Origin: Vibrio fortis
GTDB lineage: Bacteria > Pseudomonadota > Gammaproteobacteria > Enterobacterales > Vibrionaceae
Direction: 5' to 3'
DNA length: 64,000 bases
NCBI RefSeq assembly: GCF_024347475.1
Contig: NZ_AP025488.1
Location: 1,550,001 to 1,614,000, forward strand
The translations under genes and the position numbers were made by a program. Of the stretch, positions 8,155 through 16,435 are shown piece by piece; position 1 is the first letter of the stretch; every line of letters begins with the position of its first letter. Below the pieces are notes generated by a model. It had not been told where the DNA came from and did not search any database. It worked only from the letters and a program-made list of their open reading frames with translations.

Positions 8155-9588
8155 ATGAGTTATTACTTGAATTATTATGTTGATTTAAAAAATGCAAAAG
8201 TTGATGATGAAATTGCAATTTTGAGAACTGAGTTCAGAGATATGCTTTTAAATTATGGTGAAGACAACATTTATGAGGTCTACAAAGTTCTTAAATCGAT
8301 TATGTTTGATGAGATGTTTTTGTTAGTTCACAACGAGCATAGCAACAACTTCAAAAACTTAAACGAGTACCAGTTTGATGACTTGGTTGATGATGATGTT
8401 GCAAAAGTGTTGAAGAAAATGAATATCGATTATTGTGTCGATTCTAAACCGCTTCAACATTTCTCTGATCAACAACTAAGAGAAGAGTTGTACAAGCGCA
8501 ATACTAATGGAACTGATGAAGAGTTGGAACTGATTGACTCTGAGCCTTTATTTGATTTGGACTTAGATTTAAATCTTGATGATGAAGAAGAAGAAAAAGT
8601 TTCTGATGAATTGAATTTAGATGATTTAATTTTAGATTTAGAAGATGGTTTAAACTTAGACCTTGATGAAGATGAAGATGAAGATGATGATGAAGATCTT
8701 GATTTGGATTTTGGCGAAGAGGATTATGATTCTGAGATAGGTTTAGAGACACCAGATAGAATGTCTTTAAAAGCAAAAATATTAGAGTTCCTTGCTGAAC
8801 ACTGTAAACCGCTTGGAAGTTATGTCACTACTGCTAAGTTCTCAGAGGTCTTTGACTGCTCTACATACAAATACAAACCATTTTTAGATGAGTTAATTGA
8901 GAAAGAGCTTGTTATTATGTCAGAACCAATGCACAACCACTGTCGCATCAATTGCTACTCAGTAACAGCAAAAGGGTATCAGACGCTTTCTGAGATATAT
9001 CTTTTAGATGAGAGTGGTAAAACTGATTATTACAACAAAACTGCTGCTCTGCTAAGAAAGTACAACTCAGACATCCAAACATCAGAAAGACTTGTTGATC
9101 TGTTTTTCACGCATGAAGATAGAGTGAGATTCGACAACTTAGAAGTCGTACAGGTTGTAGAAGATTTTGAAGAATTGCTTAAAAAACTTGATAAACCTGT
9201 TGATGAAAACGATATCGCTATCCACTATAAAAACAAGTGGCACTCTTTCAAATACACAGATCTGAGAATCTTTGCAAGCATCTTTAAACGATTAGAATCA
9301 TACTCCTGTAATGATGAGTATGTTGAAGTGATAGAAGCTCTTAGAAGTGCTTATGTGGACGATACCAGAACTTTGATGAAGTATATGAGAGTCATTTCTT
9401 TAAACCACAAAAACAGATTGAATACGTGGTTTAAACAAAAAACTTCTCGCTGTATTGATTCATTTGTAGGTGATTCTTCATTAGTTCATGAAGATGGATT
9501 AGAAGCATTGGTTACTAATGGCTGGCTTGAGCAAAATGACACTGGTGATTTATATAGAGTTACTGAACTTGGCAAAACGTATCTTTAA
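8155..9588 (+). CDS. Protein with acidic linker and winged-helix-like domain, 477 aa
   Basis: Not assigned to a family. Residues about 120-195 form a very acidic, low-complexity Asp/Glu/Leu linker. After it comes a stretch (SLKAKILEFLAEHC to VTAKGYQTLSEIY) whose helix pattern and closing 'VTAKGYQTL' resemble a winged helix. The C-terminus (WLEQNDTGDLYRVTELGKTYL) has a second wing-like ending. The ATG at 8155 is chosen because GGAGG lies 8 bases upstream; an in-frame ATG at 8140 is part of that ribosome site. It is a single-gene unit and could be a regulator (inference). Confidence 0.65.
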   Translation: MSYYLNYYVDLKNAKVDDEIAILRTEFRDMLLNYGEDNIYEVYKVLKSIMFDEMFLLVHNEHSNNFKNLNEYQFDDLVDDDVAKVLKKMNIDYCVDSKPLQHFSDQQLREELYKRNTNGTDEELELIDSEPLFDLDLDLNLDDEEEEKVSDELNLDDLILDLEDGLNLDLDEDEDEDDDEDLDLDFGEEDYDSEIGLETPDRMSLKAKILEFLAEHCKPLGSYVTTAKFSEVFDCSTYKYKPFLDELIEKELVIMSEPMHNHCRINCYSVTAKGYQTLSEIYLLDESGKTDYYNKTAALLRKYNSDIQTSERLVDLFFTHEDRVRFDNLEVVQVVEDFEELLKKLDKPVDENDIAIHYKNKWHSFKYTDLRIFASIFKRLESYSCNDEYVEVIEALRSAYVDDTRTLMKYMRVISLNHKNRLNTWFKQKTSRCIDSFVGDSSLVHEDGLEALVTNGWLEQNDTGDLYRVTELGKTYL

Positions 9589-9595
9589 GAATGTG

Positions 9596-9621
9596 AAAAG
9601 AGAAGCAAAAGCTTCTCTTTT
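9596..9621. terminator. Bidirectional terminator between convergent genes
   Basis: 11-bp inverted repeat AAAAGAGAAGC / GCTTCTCTTTT with an AAAA loop and a T-run, shared by the 8155 and 9641 genes. Confidence 0.85.
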
Positions 9622-9640
9622 TTAATCTGAATGTTGAGTA

Positions 9641-10288
9641 TTATTCTGCAACTTTTTCTTCTGTTTTTTCAATCTTAAAGTGAGAACGAACAACGTCAGC
9701 ACTTAGCTTTTTACCATCTTTATCTTTAAGAGTGATAGAACCTGATTCAACCAGAGAAACTAAACGCTCTTGATGATCAGCAACTACGTACATCCACTTA
9801 TCATTTAGCACATGATCAGCATTCACTTTCTGAATAGCTACAAGAATCGCTGATTGGTCGCCTTGACCACCCATGCCTTTGTTCTGAAATTTTGTTCCAC
9901 CAATATCTAAATCAAACTTTTTATTCTCGTTTGAGTTAGATGATTTGGTCTTAGTTTCAGTACCTTTTTTACCAGCAGTGAGCGACATAATTGATTTCAG
10001 TGCATCTTCAAATGAAACCTCAAATCCTTGTTCAGTCATAGTCGCTTGTAGTTTCTGAGCAGATTTATGAAGAGTTGCTTCCTTCTGCTTCTCTTCTTTT
10101 TCAGCGACAAGACGAACAATTGATTTCTCGAACTTCTCAAAGTCGTTCAGATATTTATAGTATTCTCTAATATTTACTTTACTGCTCAAAACCTTTTCAA
10201 CTATAAAGTGACGTTCATCTGCTGATAGTTTGTTGAACTTTTCTTCAAGCAGCTTTTCTTCTGTTTCTTTGTAAATGTTCTCTGACAT
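9641..10288 (-). CDS. H-NS-like protein with altered DNA-binding motif
   Basis: 215 residues. The central stretch (about residues 55-110) follows the H-NS oligomerisation layout: a long charged coiled coil, then KLQATMTEQGFEVSFEDALKS in place of the second dimerisation helix region, then a GKKGT linker. The C-terminal part (KFDLDIGG to LNDKWMYV) matches the H-NS DNA-binding fold in order, including G141-Q142-G143. The key H-NS motif Q-G-R reads Q-G-D here, so minor-groove binding is probably changed or lost. There are N- and C-terminal extensions of about 30 and 45 residues. Known elements carry H-NS relatives that silence genes or poison host H-NS; which applies here is open. Confidence 0.5.
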   Translation of the reverse strand: MSENIYKETEEKLLEEKFNKLSADERHFIVEKVLSSKVNIREYYKYLNDFEKFEKSIVRLVAEKEEKQKEATLHKSAQKLQATMTEQGFEVSFEDALKSIMSLTAGKKGTETKTKSSNSNENKKFDLDIGGTKFQNKGMGGQGDQSAILVAIQKVNADHVLNDKWMYVVADHQERLVSLVESGSITLKDKDGKKLSADVVRSHFKIEKTEEKVAE

Positions 10289-10369
10289 GAGCTAAATCCC
10301 TGTTTTCGTAATGAGATAATTTTGACTAATTGAAATTAAGCGATTTTTTTTAAAAATGCAACTTAGCAA

Positions 10370-11323
10370 TTATTCTGGTTTGTCATTTTGTGTAAAAGTT
10401 TTGCTATTGCCTACAAATGATTCCGAAACCAGAATCCAGCGACTCCCTTTCTCCATTTTCTCAAAATCACCTTTATAAAATTTTTCATGCTGAAGATTTC
10501 GGAAGTGTGCTGAACGAATGTGCTCAGAAACCTTAGCTGATGGTTCATAGGCGAAGTGTGAAGCTGTCCAGTAATCTCTTGTTGTACTCGTAGGTAAACG
10601 GAACTTAGAGGCTGTTGGAAAGCCTTCAAGGAGATACTTGTTATCTGTTGCATTGTTAAAGATCAGAAGTTGAATAGCTATCTTCATTAGAGTGTTAGTT
10701 GTGAGCTGTTCTATATCGTTTAATCGCTGATCTATAAGCGAAGATAACTCACCTGATTCTGCAACTCCTTGATCAAGCTTTGATATGATTTCAGAGATAT
10801 CGACACAACTTCTATACGTTACGTCTTTGATTTTATAACTAACTGTAATAGAGATGTTTATGTCTGGATTACGTTGAATATTCATGCCAGTCAGATTGCC
10901 AAAAGGGACATGAACCTCTTGATACATCTCTTCTTCTGATAAGACTGTGATTTGACATGGATAAAGCTTGATTGTTTGACCATTAACCTTGATGTAAGTG
11001 TCTTTTTCAAAACATAAAGCAAATGTCTCAAATCCTTTAGGTGGTTTGATTGTCGCATTCAAGTTTGAAGTGAATTTCGCACGATTAAGCATTTCAACAA
11101 TGGATTTATTCACAAAGACAAGCTTTCTGCTTTTCTCGAAGAAAAGCTCTTCTGCGTTGGTGTTTATGCCTAATGTGTCGTCCAACTGGTTAGCTAAAAG
11201 ACTATCTTCAATCAAAAACTCTTCAAAGCTTGGCACATGACCAAACATTGACTTTAGCATTTTCATTGTTTTTTTGTCAGAAAGTACAGTTTGATATTTA
11301 GTTTTAAAAATGTCGTATTTCAT
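10370..11323 (-). CDS. Hypothetical protein, 317 aa
   Basis: Not recognised. Cytoplasmic by composition. The C-terminal 60 residues have a H-x-R-x-A-H-x-R arrangement followed by a G-S-R-W-I-L-V strand and a V-G; similar endings occur in several plasmid and phage proteins, including AcrVA2-like ones, but the match is too weak to name. Upstream is a GGTCC box 3 nt before a TATCAT hexamer (11357-11370), the same arrangement as before parA. No good Shine-Dalgarno is seen, so the start is tentative. Confidence 0.65.
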   Translation of the reverse strand: MKYDIFKTKYQTVLSDKKTMKMLKSMFGHVPSFEEFLIEDSLLANQLDDTLGINTNAEELFFEKSRKLVFVNKSIVEMLNRAKFTSNLNATIKPPKGFETFALCFEKDTYIKVNGQTIKLYPCQITVLSEEEMYQEVHVPFGNLTGMNIQRNPDINISITVSYKIKDVTYRSCVDISEIISKLDQGVAESGELSSLIDQRLNDIEQLTTNTLMKIAIQLLIFNNATDNKYLLEGFPTASKFRLPTSTTRDYWTASHFAYEPSAKVSEHIRSAHFRNLQHEKFYKGDFEKMEKGSRWILVSESFVGNSKTFTQNDKPE

Positions 11324-11356
11324 TTTTAGCTACCATTTTTTCGATTTGATAGAAAA

Positions 11357-11370
11357 ATGATAAAAGGACC
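11357..11370 (-). promoter_or_regulatory. GGTCC-type promoter of the 10370 gene
   Basis: Minus-strand GGTCC, then TTT, then TATCAT. It lacks the TG of the extended -10 seen in the better copies and has no clear -35. Confidence 0.4.
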
Positions 11371-11451
11371 TTTCTCTGAATACAATAATCAATTTAAAAA
11401 ATAATTTCACAAAAAGTAGATTTTTTAGATTAATCACCTGGTAATTTTCAA

Positions 11452-12411
11452 TTAACCATGAGTCTTAGCAATAATTGCATCAAAATGAGCAAGTAGTTCT
11501 TCATCTACTAAATCATCAGTTTTTGAAGTTGTAGGAGTGCTAATTACTTCCTCTTCATCGTCAAACTGAATCTCTTCAAACATTGCAAAATATGGTGTTG
11601 CTGGCGTTTGCTTAATGACTGGTTTTACAACGTCTTTAACGACATTCGACACTTTCTTTTTAACTGCTTTAAAGACTGATTTAACAGCGTTTTTGATGTT
11701 TTGGTACAACTCAGTTAAGTTAAACGTCTTCTCGCCAGTATCCTGTAATTCTTGTAGAGCTTTTTTATAAGCAATGGTTTCTTTAGTTAAGTTGTACGTA
11801 AAGCAATCTTTCTCACTGTTCCACTTAACAGAAGAAGAATCTACTGTAAAACAAGACTTTAATTGTCTTTTGATGGTAGCTTTAAATGCACGCTTTCTAT
11901 CACGATAATCAGTGATAGATGTAGTTTCTTTAAGGTTTTGATCTGCTACTGCTTTGTTACGATAAGTGAAGTTGCCAGAGTTCTTAGCTACATAAAGATT
12001 TACAAGCTCTTGGTACATGATAGCCATACTTCTTGTGTTGATATAAGTCAGCTTTACTTGCAATGTAGCATTAGCAAAATCTTCAAAATATGCAGGATTT
12101 ACACGCACTTCAATGTGATCTTCTTTATCGCAGATCGAGAAATAAGCATCTTTGAAAGTAGCGATTAAGTTCTGGATTGTGGTTTTGTCTTTGAAAGGAA
12201 AGTCGCATGACTTTGATTTTCTTGTCTTCTTGTTTACTAAAATGATTTTTGAATCTGGATTCATAGCCATTTCAGAAAGTAAGTAATTGCGGAATTTCAA
12301 ACCAGTTTCGTTTAGATCGTAGTTGAAAAAACGTGTTTTTGCTTTACCAGATTCTAAAACTCTTCTGTTTATTGAATAAAAGTTATTGTTGTATTGATTT
12401 TCGTATGACAT
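11452..12411 (-). CDS. Possible replication-initiator-like protein, 319 aa
   Basis: No firm family match. The middle (YINTRSMAIMYQELVNLYVAKNSGNFTYRN... to RAFKATIKRQLKSCFTVDSSSVKW) resembles the order seen in Rep_3-type plasmid initiators: a helix ending in a tyrosine, a short linker, then a basic helix before a winged strand. The C-terminal 90 residues are a basic segment followed by an acidic tail. Immediately upstream are a small-RNA-like transcription unit and iteron-like repeats, which is the context expected of a plasmid replication gene. The call rests on weak similarity plus context. Confidence 0.4.
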   Translation of the reverse strand: MSYENQYNNNFYSINRRVLESGKAKTRFFNYDLNETGLKFRNYLLSEMAMNPDSKIILVNKKTRKSKSCDFPFKDKTTIQNLIATFKDAYFSICDKEDHIEVRVNPAYFEDFANATLQVKLTYINTRSMAIMYQELVNLYVAKNSGNFTYRNKAVADQNLKETTSITDYRDRKRAFKATIKRQLKSCFTVDSSSVKWNSEKDCFTYNLTKETIAYKKALQELQDTGEKTFNLTELYQNIKNAVKSVFKAVKKKVSNVVKDVVKPVIKQTPATPYFAMFEEIQFDDEEEVISTPTTSKTDDLVDEELLAHFDAIIAKTHG

Positions 12412-12488
12412 AAAAAAGACTCCATTTAGTTAATAAGCATTATCTATTACATAAAATAATATTCATTAAACTATTTGGAGTTTATACC

Positions 12489-12516
12489 TTGACATATTTC
12501 TAAAAAATATTACAAT
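12489..12516 (+). promoter_or_regulatory. Sigma70-like promoter of candidate small RNA
   Basis: TTGACA (12489-12494), 16-nt spacer, TACAAT (12511-12516). It points away from the 11452 gene and no coding sequence follows. Confidence 0.6.
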
Positions 12517-12522
12517 CTTTAA

Positions 12523-12616
12523 TAACGATAAAAATTGTTTCCTACGCAAAATTAAATCGTTTGATTATTCTTAGTTAGTGAATATTAAAAAGTGCTATTT
12601 CGATAGTGCTTTTTTT
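12523..12616 (+). ncRNA. Candidate small RNA, about 94 nt
   Basis: The unit runs from a good -35/-10 pair to an intrinsic terminator. The terminator stem AGTGCTAT / ATAGTGCT closes on a TTCG tetraloop (two G-U pairs in RNA) and is followed by a T-run. The interval has no start codon with a ribosome site. It lies upstream of, and divergent from, the initiator-like gene. It could act in trans or control replication, but no target was identified by eye. Confidence 0.45.
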
Positions 12617-12764
12617 GTTTTCTATACTTAAATAAATTATCACACCTTTTTTATTAGTCAATAAAACCACTTTAAAAAGTCTAAAGGGATCACAATAATA
12701 TTCAATTTTTAAATATAAAACCGAACACAAAACATTATAATATTTTTAATCATCATTTTAATGA

Positions 12765-12899
12765 GGCACATCTGTTTCACAATTAAAGGGACACATCTGT
12801 ATCACATAAACAAGGCACAAGTATTTCACCATATAATATATAGAACTTTTATAATCTAAAGAAACTTATTCTTAATATAGATGTGAAATACGATTTCAC
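12765..12899 (+). repeat. Iteron-like repeats and inverted repeat
   Basis: Three 14-mers share the pattern CACA-N5-TTCAC/ATCAC: CACATCTGTTTCAC (12767), CACATCTGTATCAC (12792) and CACAAGTATTTCAC (12816). They start 24-25 bp apart, so they lie on the same face of the helix roughly every two turns. Further right, GTGAAAT-ACG-ATTTCAC (12883-12899) repeats the end of the motif in both orientations. Their phasing suggests protein-binding iterons. Confidence 0.5.
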
Positions 12900-13032
12900 G
12901 ATTTTTAAAAAAAGAAATTTTCAACATCTACGATGTTTTAGTCGTGGCAGTGCTACGCCCTGCTTTTCTGGAAAAGAAATACGAGAATCTTTTAACCAGA
13001 TAAGAAAAGTGACGAAGGAGCTTTTCAGATAT

Positions 13033-13059
13033 AAAAAAAGAGAAGTTCAAAAACCTCTC
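13033..13059 (-). terminator. Terminator after the 13096-13632 gene
   Basis: On the minus strand GAGAGGTT / AACTTCTC pair (one G-U) around a 4-nt loop and run into seven T. Confidence 0.75.
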
Positions 13060-13095
13060 TCATTCTTTCTCTCTTCAATAATTCATTCATAATGA

Positions 13096-13632
13096 CTATT
13101 CACTACACTTCAATGTCTTAACACGTTCTAAACTCTCATCAGTAGCTTTATAACGAATTGGCATAGACTTATCTTCACCTTCTATCAGATTTTTACCCAT
13201 ATCCTTATCAAAGATGTACTTCAAAGACCTTGCACCACCCTCTGTTCGTGCTTTGTAAAACGATACGTCATAGTCAGTCTCAGACACTTTCTCAACTATC
13301 ACTTGATAAGTTCTACCCTTGTAATACTCACCCATGTTTTCACGTTCAGCATAGCGATTGTAGTTGTTCTTAAACTTCAACACTGAACCATCTTCTTCCA
13401 CTTCATACATGCGTATCTGTTTTTGACCCACGATCTGCATTGATTCATTATAAAAATCAGAGAATTTTAACTGTGGATACCCTATTGTTCTTTTATCAAC
13501 GGATTCAAGCGTTAATCCATTTAAAAATGACTTTCCATATTCATTTTGCTTTTCCTGAACTTTCTCACAAGTTTCTGCGAATGCTGTTGATGTTGATAGT
13601 CCTGCGATGATCGCTAATAATTTAAGTTTCAT
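13096..13632 (-). CDS. Secreted hypothetical protein, 178 aa
   Basis: Signal peptide about residues 1-19 (MKLKLLAIIAGLSTSTAFA). The mature domain is mixed alpha/beta with one N-terminal and one C-terminal cysteine that could bridge. No family recognised; periplasmic by prediction. The leader TATGGAGGAAAC puts the element's standard ribosome site before the ATG. Its position before a large membrane protein gene suggests a transfer-region accessory role, without proof. Confidence 0.7.
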   Translation of the reverse strand: MKLKLLAIIAGLSTSTAFAETCEKVQEKQNEYGKSFLNGLTLESVDKRTIGYPQLKFSDFYNESMQIVGQKQIRMYEVEEDGSVLKFKNNYNRYAERENMGEYYKGRTYQVIVEKVSETDYDVSFYKARTEGGARSLKYIFDKDMGKNLIEGEDKSMPIRYKATDESLERVKTLKCSE

Positions 13633-13697
13633 GTTTCCTCCATAATTTAAAACCTATATTTTCAGATTATCATTAAACAAAAATCGTTCAAGAGCAC

Positions 13698-13731
13698 AAA
13701 AAAGGCTGGCATTAAACAACCAACCTTTTTT
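13698..13731 (-). terminator. Terminator after the 13749-15866 gene
   Basis: On the minus strand GGTTGG / CCAGCC pair (one G-U) between A- and T-runs of six. Confidence 0.75.
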
Positions 13732-13748
13732 CATTTAAGTTATACAAT

Positions 13749-15866
13749 TTAATATCTTAATTTATTTAGATTACTTTTAATCTGATTATGATTTATCGCT
13801 GTTGAATCTTCTTGGTAATGATTCATTTGAAGTTTCTGCTGTCTATAAGAATCCACAATTCTATAAATCATTTCTATCATCACTACAAACGAGATCAAGA
13901 AGACGATTAACCATGCCATTGAACTACCTACATCTACAACTTCATTTGAGTAATATTCAGCAATTACTATATCAACTTGATAATCGTATGCAACTGTCAA
14001 AAACACATTTGATAATATGACTGTTAAAAACAACACAACAATTGGCAAAAACATATCTAAGATTAAATCAATAAAGTTAGTAATGACTTTTGATGTATCT
14101 GTTTTTGTGATTAAAAAGTATTGCATAGACGTAGTAAAGATAAATGATTTTGTTGAAATCCTAATGTAGTGGTTTATTGCAAAGCCAATCACGAATCTGC
14201 ACATCAAGTAGAAAGCTACAACACAAAAACTAATCAATAGTATGTCACTCATCTTGTTAGCTTTCACAGCAATTGATTTAGTTGTATCACTGCCTATAGC
14301 CATTGCATAGGATGATGATGTTTTAACAGAAATCAGTATCTTTAAAATCTCAGGATGGTGCTGAACCATCTTCTTAAAAGCCAGCAAATCAAACTCAAAA
14401 CAACCTTTATCACCAGTACATGTATCACCAAACTTCGGTTTTACATAAGAACCAACAATCAACTTTGGATCGTAAAGGACGTTTAAGAAGCTTTTAGACG
14501 ACTCATAAGCAATAGAATCACTGTCATGTAAATTTTCGATTTTATTTATCAATAGCAAAGCTAAGTCATCTTGGCTATCAACCCCCTGATGATCGTTCAA
14601 GTTGTTGTAAAAGTGGACATTCCATCCATTGTTTAAGAGTGTCGAACCACCTTCCGAATAGTCAATTGTGCTTAAGTAGCCAGAAACCTTCTCTATCACT
14701 TCACCATCATGCGAATCTGTAAAAAACAAGTTGTACAGGTTCTTTGACATACCAAAAAGTGGTTGTTCAGACAGGTTTTCTTCATTATCGATAGACCTTG
14801 CAAGGGCATCAATTAACTCATGAGTTTGTAAAGACACTTGTTTCACAATCAACGAATCAAGTTCTTGTTCAACAATATCTGTGTTAAGAATCTCAAACTC
14901 GGACCCATTCCAGTTTCGACATAGGTACTCTGATTTTTGATGACTAAGCTCTTTTTGTGCAACAGATTTGCAGTAGACCTTTTTCATAGATTCACTTGCA
15001 CTGATTATGTTAGGTGCAGTTATATTTAGAGTAGAGACAACTTCAATTGGAGTGTCATTAAAGACAACTGAACCACAATCATAATCAACGTTGTGATGTT
15101 TAACAGAACAGATTTTAACTGCGTAATTCAATGGAGAGCGACCATGCATGTTAAACACGCCAGCGTTAGTCTTTTCTTCTTTAATACACTTTAAGAACTC
15201 ATCTTCTTCATAAATATCAGAGTCAGAAAAATCGTAATCGTAAGACGATGTAATGTATTTGTTCACATAATTGAAAGCACAGACCTCACTCGACATTACA
15301 CTCTCTGAGAATGTCTTGGACAAGCTTGAAACCTCATCTGAATTGGCTTCTATGCTCTTCTTTTTCTCAATAATGTTGTCTGACAAGATCTTGTTTTGAC
15401 TCACTAAAATCGTTTGATTTGTAATTATAAAGTTATCGAAAATCCATCTAACAGCAAAAGCACTACTACTCAACACTAACGTAGTTGTTGTAACAGTCGC
15501 CAACATCAACATCACTGCCTCAGCCGGGTCATTTTTAATCCTCTCTGTCAAACCTTGCTTAAAGAGCATACTCAATGCACCAATTATAAATGAGTATAAG
15601 AATATTGTTTTAAAGAATTCTGTATGTGACTCAAAAAGAGCAGCATTAGCATCTTCTAAACGATTTTCTTGATAAACGTGGAATGATTTTGAATCTACAC
15701 GTTTTTCTACTAAACAATCTCTGACTTTCCTGAAACTTTGTACAACCACTTCATTTTCAAAGTTCACTTTACAATCACTAATTTTCTCTTCAACAGAATT
15801 ATCTACGGTGTAAGCAACTGCTGGAATTGATATAAAGACTGACAATAAAATAAATAATTTTTTCAT
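13749..15866 (-). CDS. Large polytopic membrane protein, 705 aa (DotA/TraG-like layout)
   Basis: Signal peptide about 1-18, membrane segments near 85-102 and 117-139, a soluble domain of some 400 residues with many cysteines (about 140-535), then membrane segments near 541-568, 607-627 and 650-668 and a polar tail. The soluble domain is probably periplasmic. This layout is shared by three other large proteins of the element and resembles DotA/TraY or TraG/VirB6-type inner-membrane channel components, but no sequence motif confirms that. AAAAGGAGG precedes the ATG, and upstream lies GATGTGGTTAAATA, a variant of the promoter motif seen before 37750 and 4907. Confidence 0.65.
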   Translation of the reverse strand: MKKLFILLSVFISIPAVAYTVDNSVEEKISDCKVNFENEVVVQSFRKVRDCLVEKRVDSKSFHVYQENRLEDANAALFESHTEFFKTIFLYSFIIGALSMLFKQGLTERIKNDPAEAVMLMLATVTTTTLVLSSSAFAVRWIFDNFIITNQTILVSQNKILSDNIIEKKKSIEANSDEVSSLSKTFSESVMSSEVCAFNYVNKYITSSYDYDFSDSDIYEEDEFLKCIKEEKTNAGVFNMHGRSPLNYAVKICSVKHHNVDYDCGSVVFNDTPIEVVSTLNITAPNIISASESMKKVYCKSVAQKELSHQKSEYLCRNWNGSEFEILNTDIVEQELDSLIVKQVSLQTHELIDALARSIDNEENLSEQPLFGMSKNLYNLFFTDSHDGEVIEKVSGYLSTIDYSEGGSTLLNNGWNVHFYNNLNDHQGVDSQDDLALLLINKIENLHDSDSIAYESSKSFLNVLYDPKLIVGSYVKPKFGDTCTGDKGCFEFDLLAFKKMVQHHPEILKILISVKTSSSYAMAIGSDTTKSIAVKANKMSDILLISFCVVAFYLMCRFVIGFAINHYIRISTKSFIFTTSMQYFLITKTDTSKVITNFIDLILDMFLPIVVLFLTVILSNVFLTVAYDYQVDIVIAEYYSNEVVDVGSSMAWLIVFLISFVVMIEMIYRIVDSYRQQKLQMNHYQEDSTAINHNQIKSNLNKLRY

Positions 15867-16013
15867 AAAACCTCCTTTTATTTATATTTAACCACATCTT
15901 TTTTTATCAGCAATTTTAAGAGAAACGAGATTTTTATTTTTCATTTAACTAATGTAATTATTATTTCTGATGGACTGATTTTTTAAACTACCCTCAATCT
16001 CATCCACTACCTG

Positions 16014-16034
16014 AAAATTACAAAATGTAATTTT
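16014..16034. repeat. Dispersed palindrome, site 1
   Basis: AAAATTACA-N3-TGTAATTTT, flanked by CTG on the left and GAG on the right. Pure type-A site. It ends 15 bp before the -35 of the 16118 unit, a typical activator or upstream-operator position. Confidence 0.85.
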
Positions 16035-16049
16035 GAGTTACTGAAAATA

Positions 16050-16078
16050 TTGACTTGAGTTTTTAAAGGATATATAAT
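16050..16078 (+). promoter_or_regulatory. Sigma70 promoter of the 16118 small gene
   Basis: TTGACT (16050-16055), 17-nt spacer, TATAAT (16073-16078). One of the best consensus promoters in the window. Confidence 0.8.
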
Positions 16079-16117
16079 ATTAATTGAAGATTAATTATTT
16101 TTTAGGAGATTTAATAT

Positions 16118-16336
16118 ATGAGTTTATTATATCAATTTTTTACATTGCCATGCTTTCGTGCAATATTGCCAATACCAATTGAAGGTCATGCACCAAACTT
16201 TTTTACATGCCTATGTTCAATCTGGTTTTATGTCAGTATATTTAGTTCTGACGCTTATGGAGTTTTAGGAGCATGGTTTATTTCTACAGTCTGGTCTGCA
16301 TTGACTTGGGTTCGTCATGGTCATGAGTTTTCATAG
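16118..16336 (+). CDS. Small hydrophobic protein, 72 aa
   Basis: Small, rich in phenylalanine and tryptophan, with one or two membrane-spanning stretches (about residues 28-60). Not recognised. It is likely real because it has every part of a transcription unit: palindromic operator, consensus promoter, AGGAG ribosome site at 16104-16108 and a terminator just after it. It is the only plus-strand gene among large minus-strand membrane genes. A membrane role under specific control is inferred. Confidence 0.6.
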   Translation: MSLLYQFFTLPCFRAILPIPIEGHAPNFFTCLCSIWFYVSIFSSDAYGVLGAWFISTVWSALTWVRHGHEFS

Positions 16337-16366
16337 ATAAGGATTTACTTATGTATAATAAAATTT

Positions 16367-16397
16367 AAAAGAGACATCATTTTTTGGTGGCTCTTTT
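16367..16397 (+). terminator. Terminator of the 16118 unit
   Basis: AAAAGAG / CTCTTTT outer stem with CATC/GGTG inner pairs around an A·G mismatch, then T-rich sequence. Confidence 0.6.
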
Positions 16398-16404
16398 TCT
16401 CGTA

Positions 16405-16432
16405 TAAAAAAACACTCTTTCGAGTGCTTTTA
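16405..16432 (-). terminator. Terminator after the 16436-19588 gene
   Basis: On the minus strand AGCACTC-GAAA-GAGTGT followed by a T-run. Confidence 0.8.
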
Positions 16433-16435
16433 AAA

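Larger units (their letters stand above)
12412..13095. other. 684-bp noncoding region: candidate small RNA and iteron-like repeats
   Basis: No convincing gene. From left to right it holds a sigma70-like promoter, a short transcript ending in a UUCG-loop terminator, a very AT-rich stretch, three phased repeats, an inverted repeat, a locally GC-richer block (about 12940-12990) able to form GCAG/CTGC pairing, and the terminator of the 13096 gene. The set resembles a plasmid replication origin with a control RNA (inference). Confidence 0.5.

Noticed and set aside
8504..8776. 90-aa minus-strand frame rich in histidine and leucine
   Set aside because: It is the antisense of the acidic Asp/Glu linker of the 8155 gene; repeats of GAT/GAA create it.
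12883..13092. 69-aa plus-strand frame starting with GTG in the iteron region
   Set aside because: The start lies inside an inverted repeat, no ribosome site is present, and the frame runs through a minus-strand terminator.
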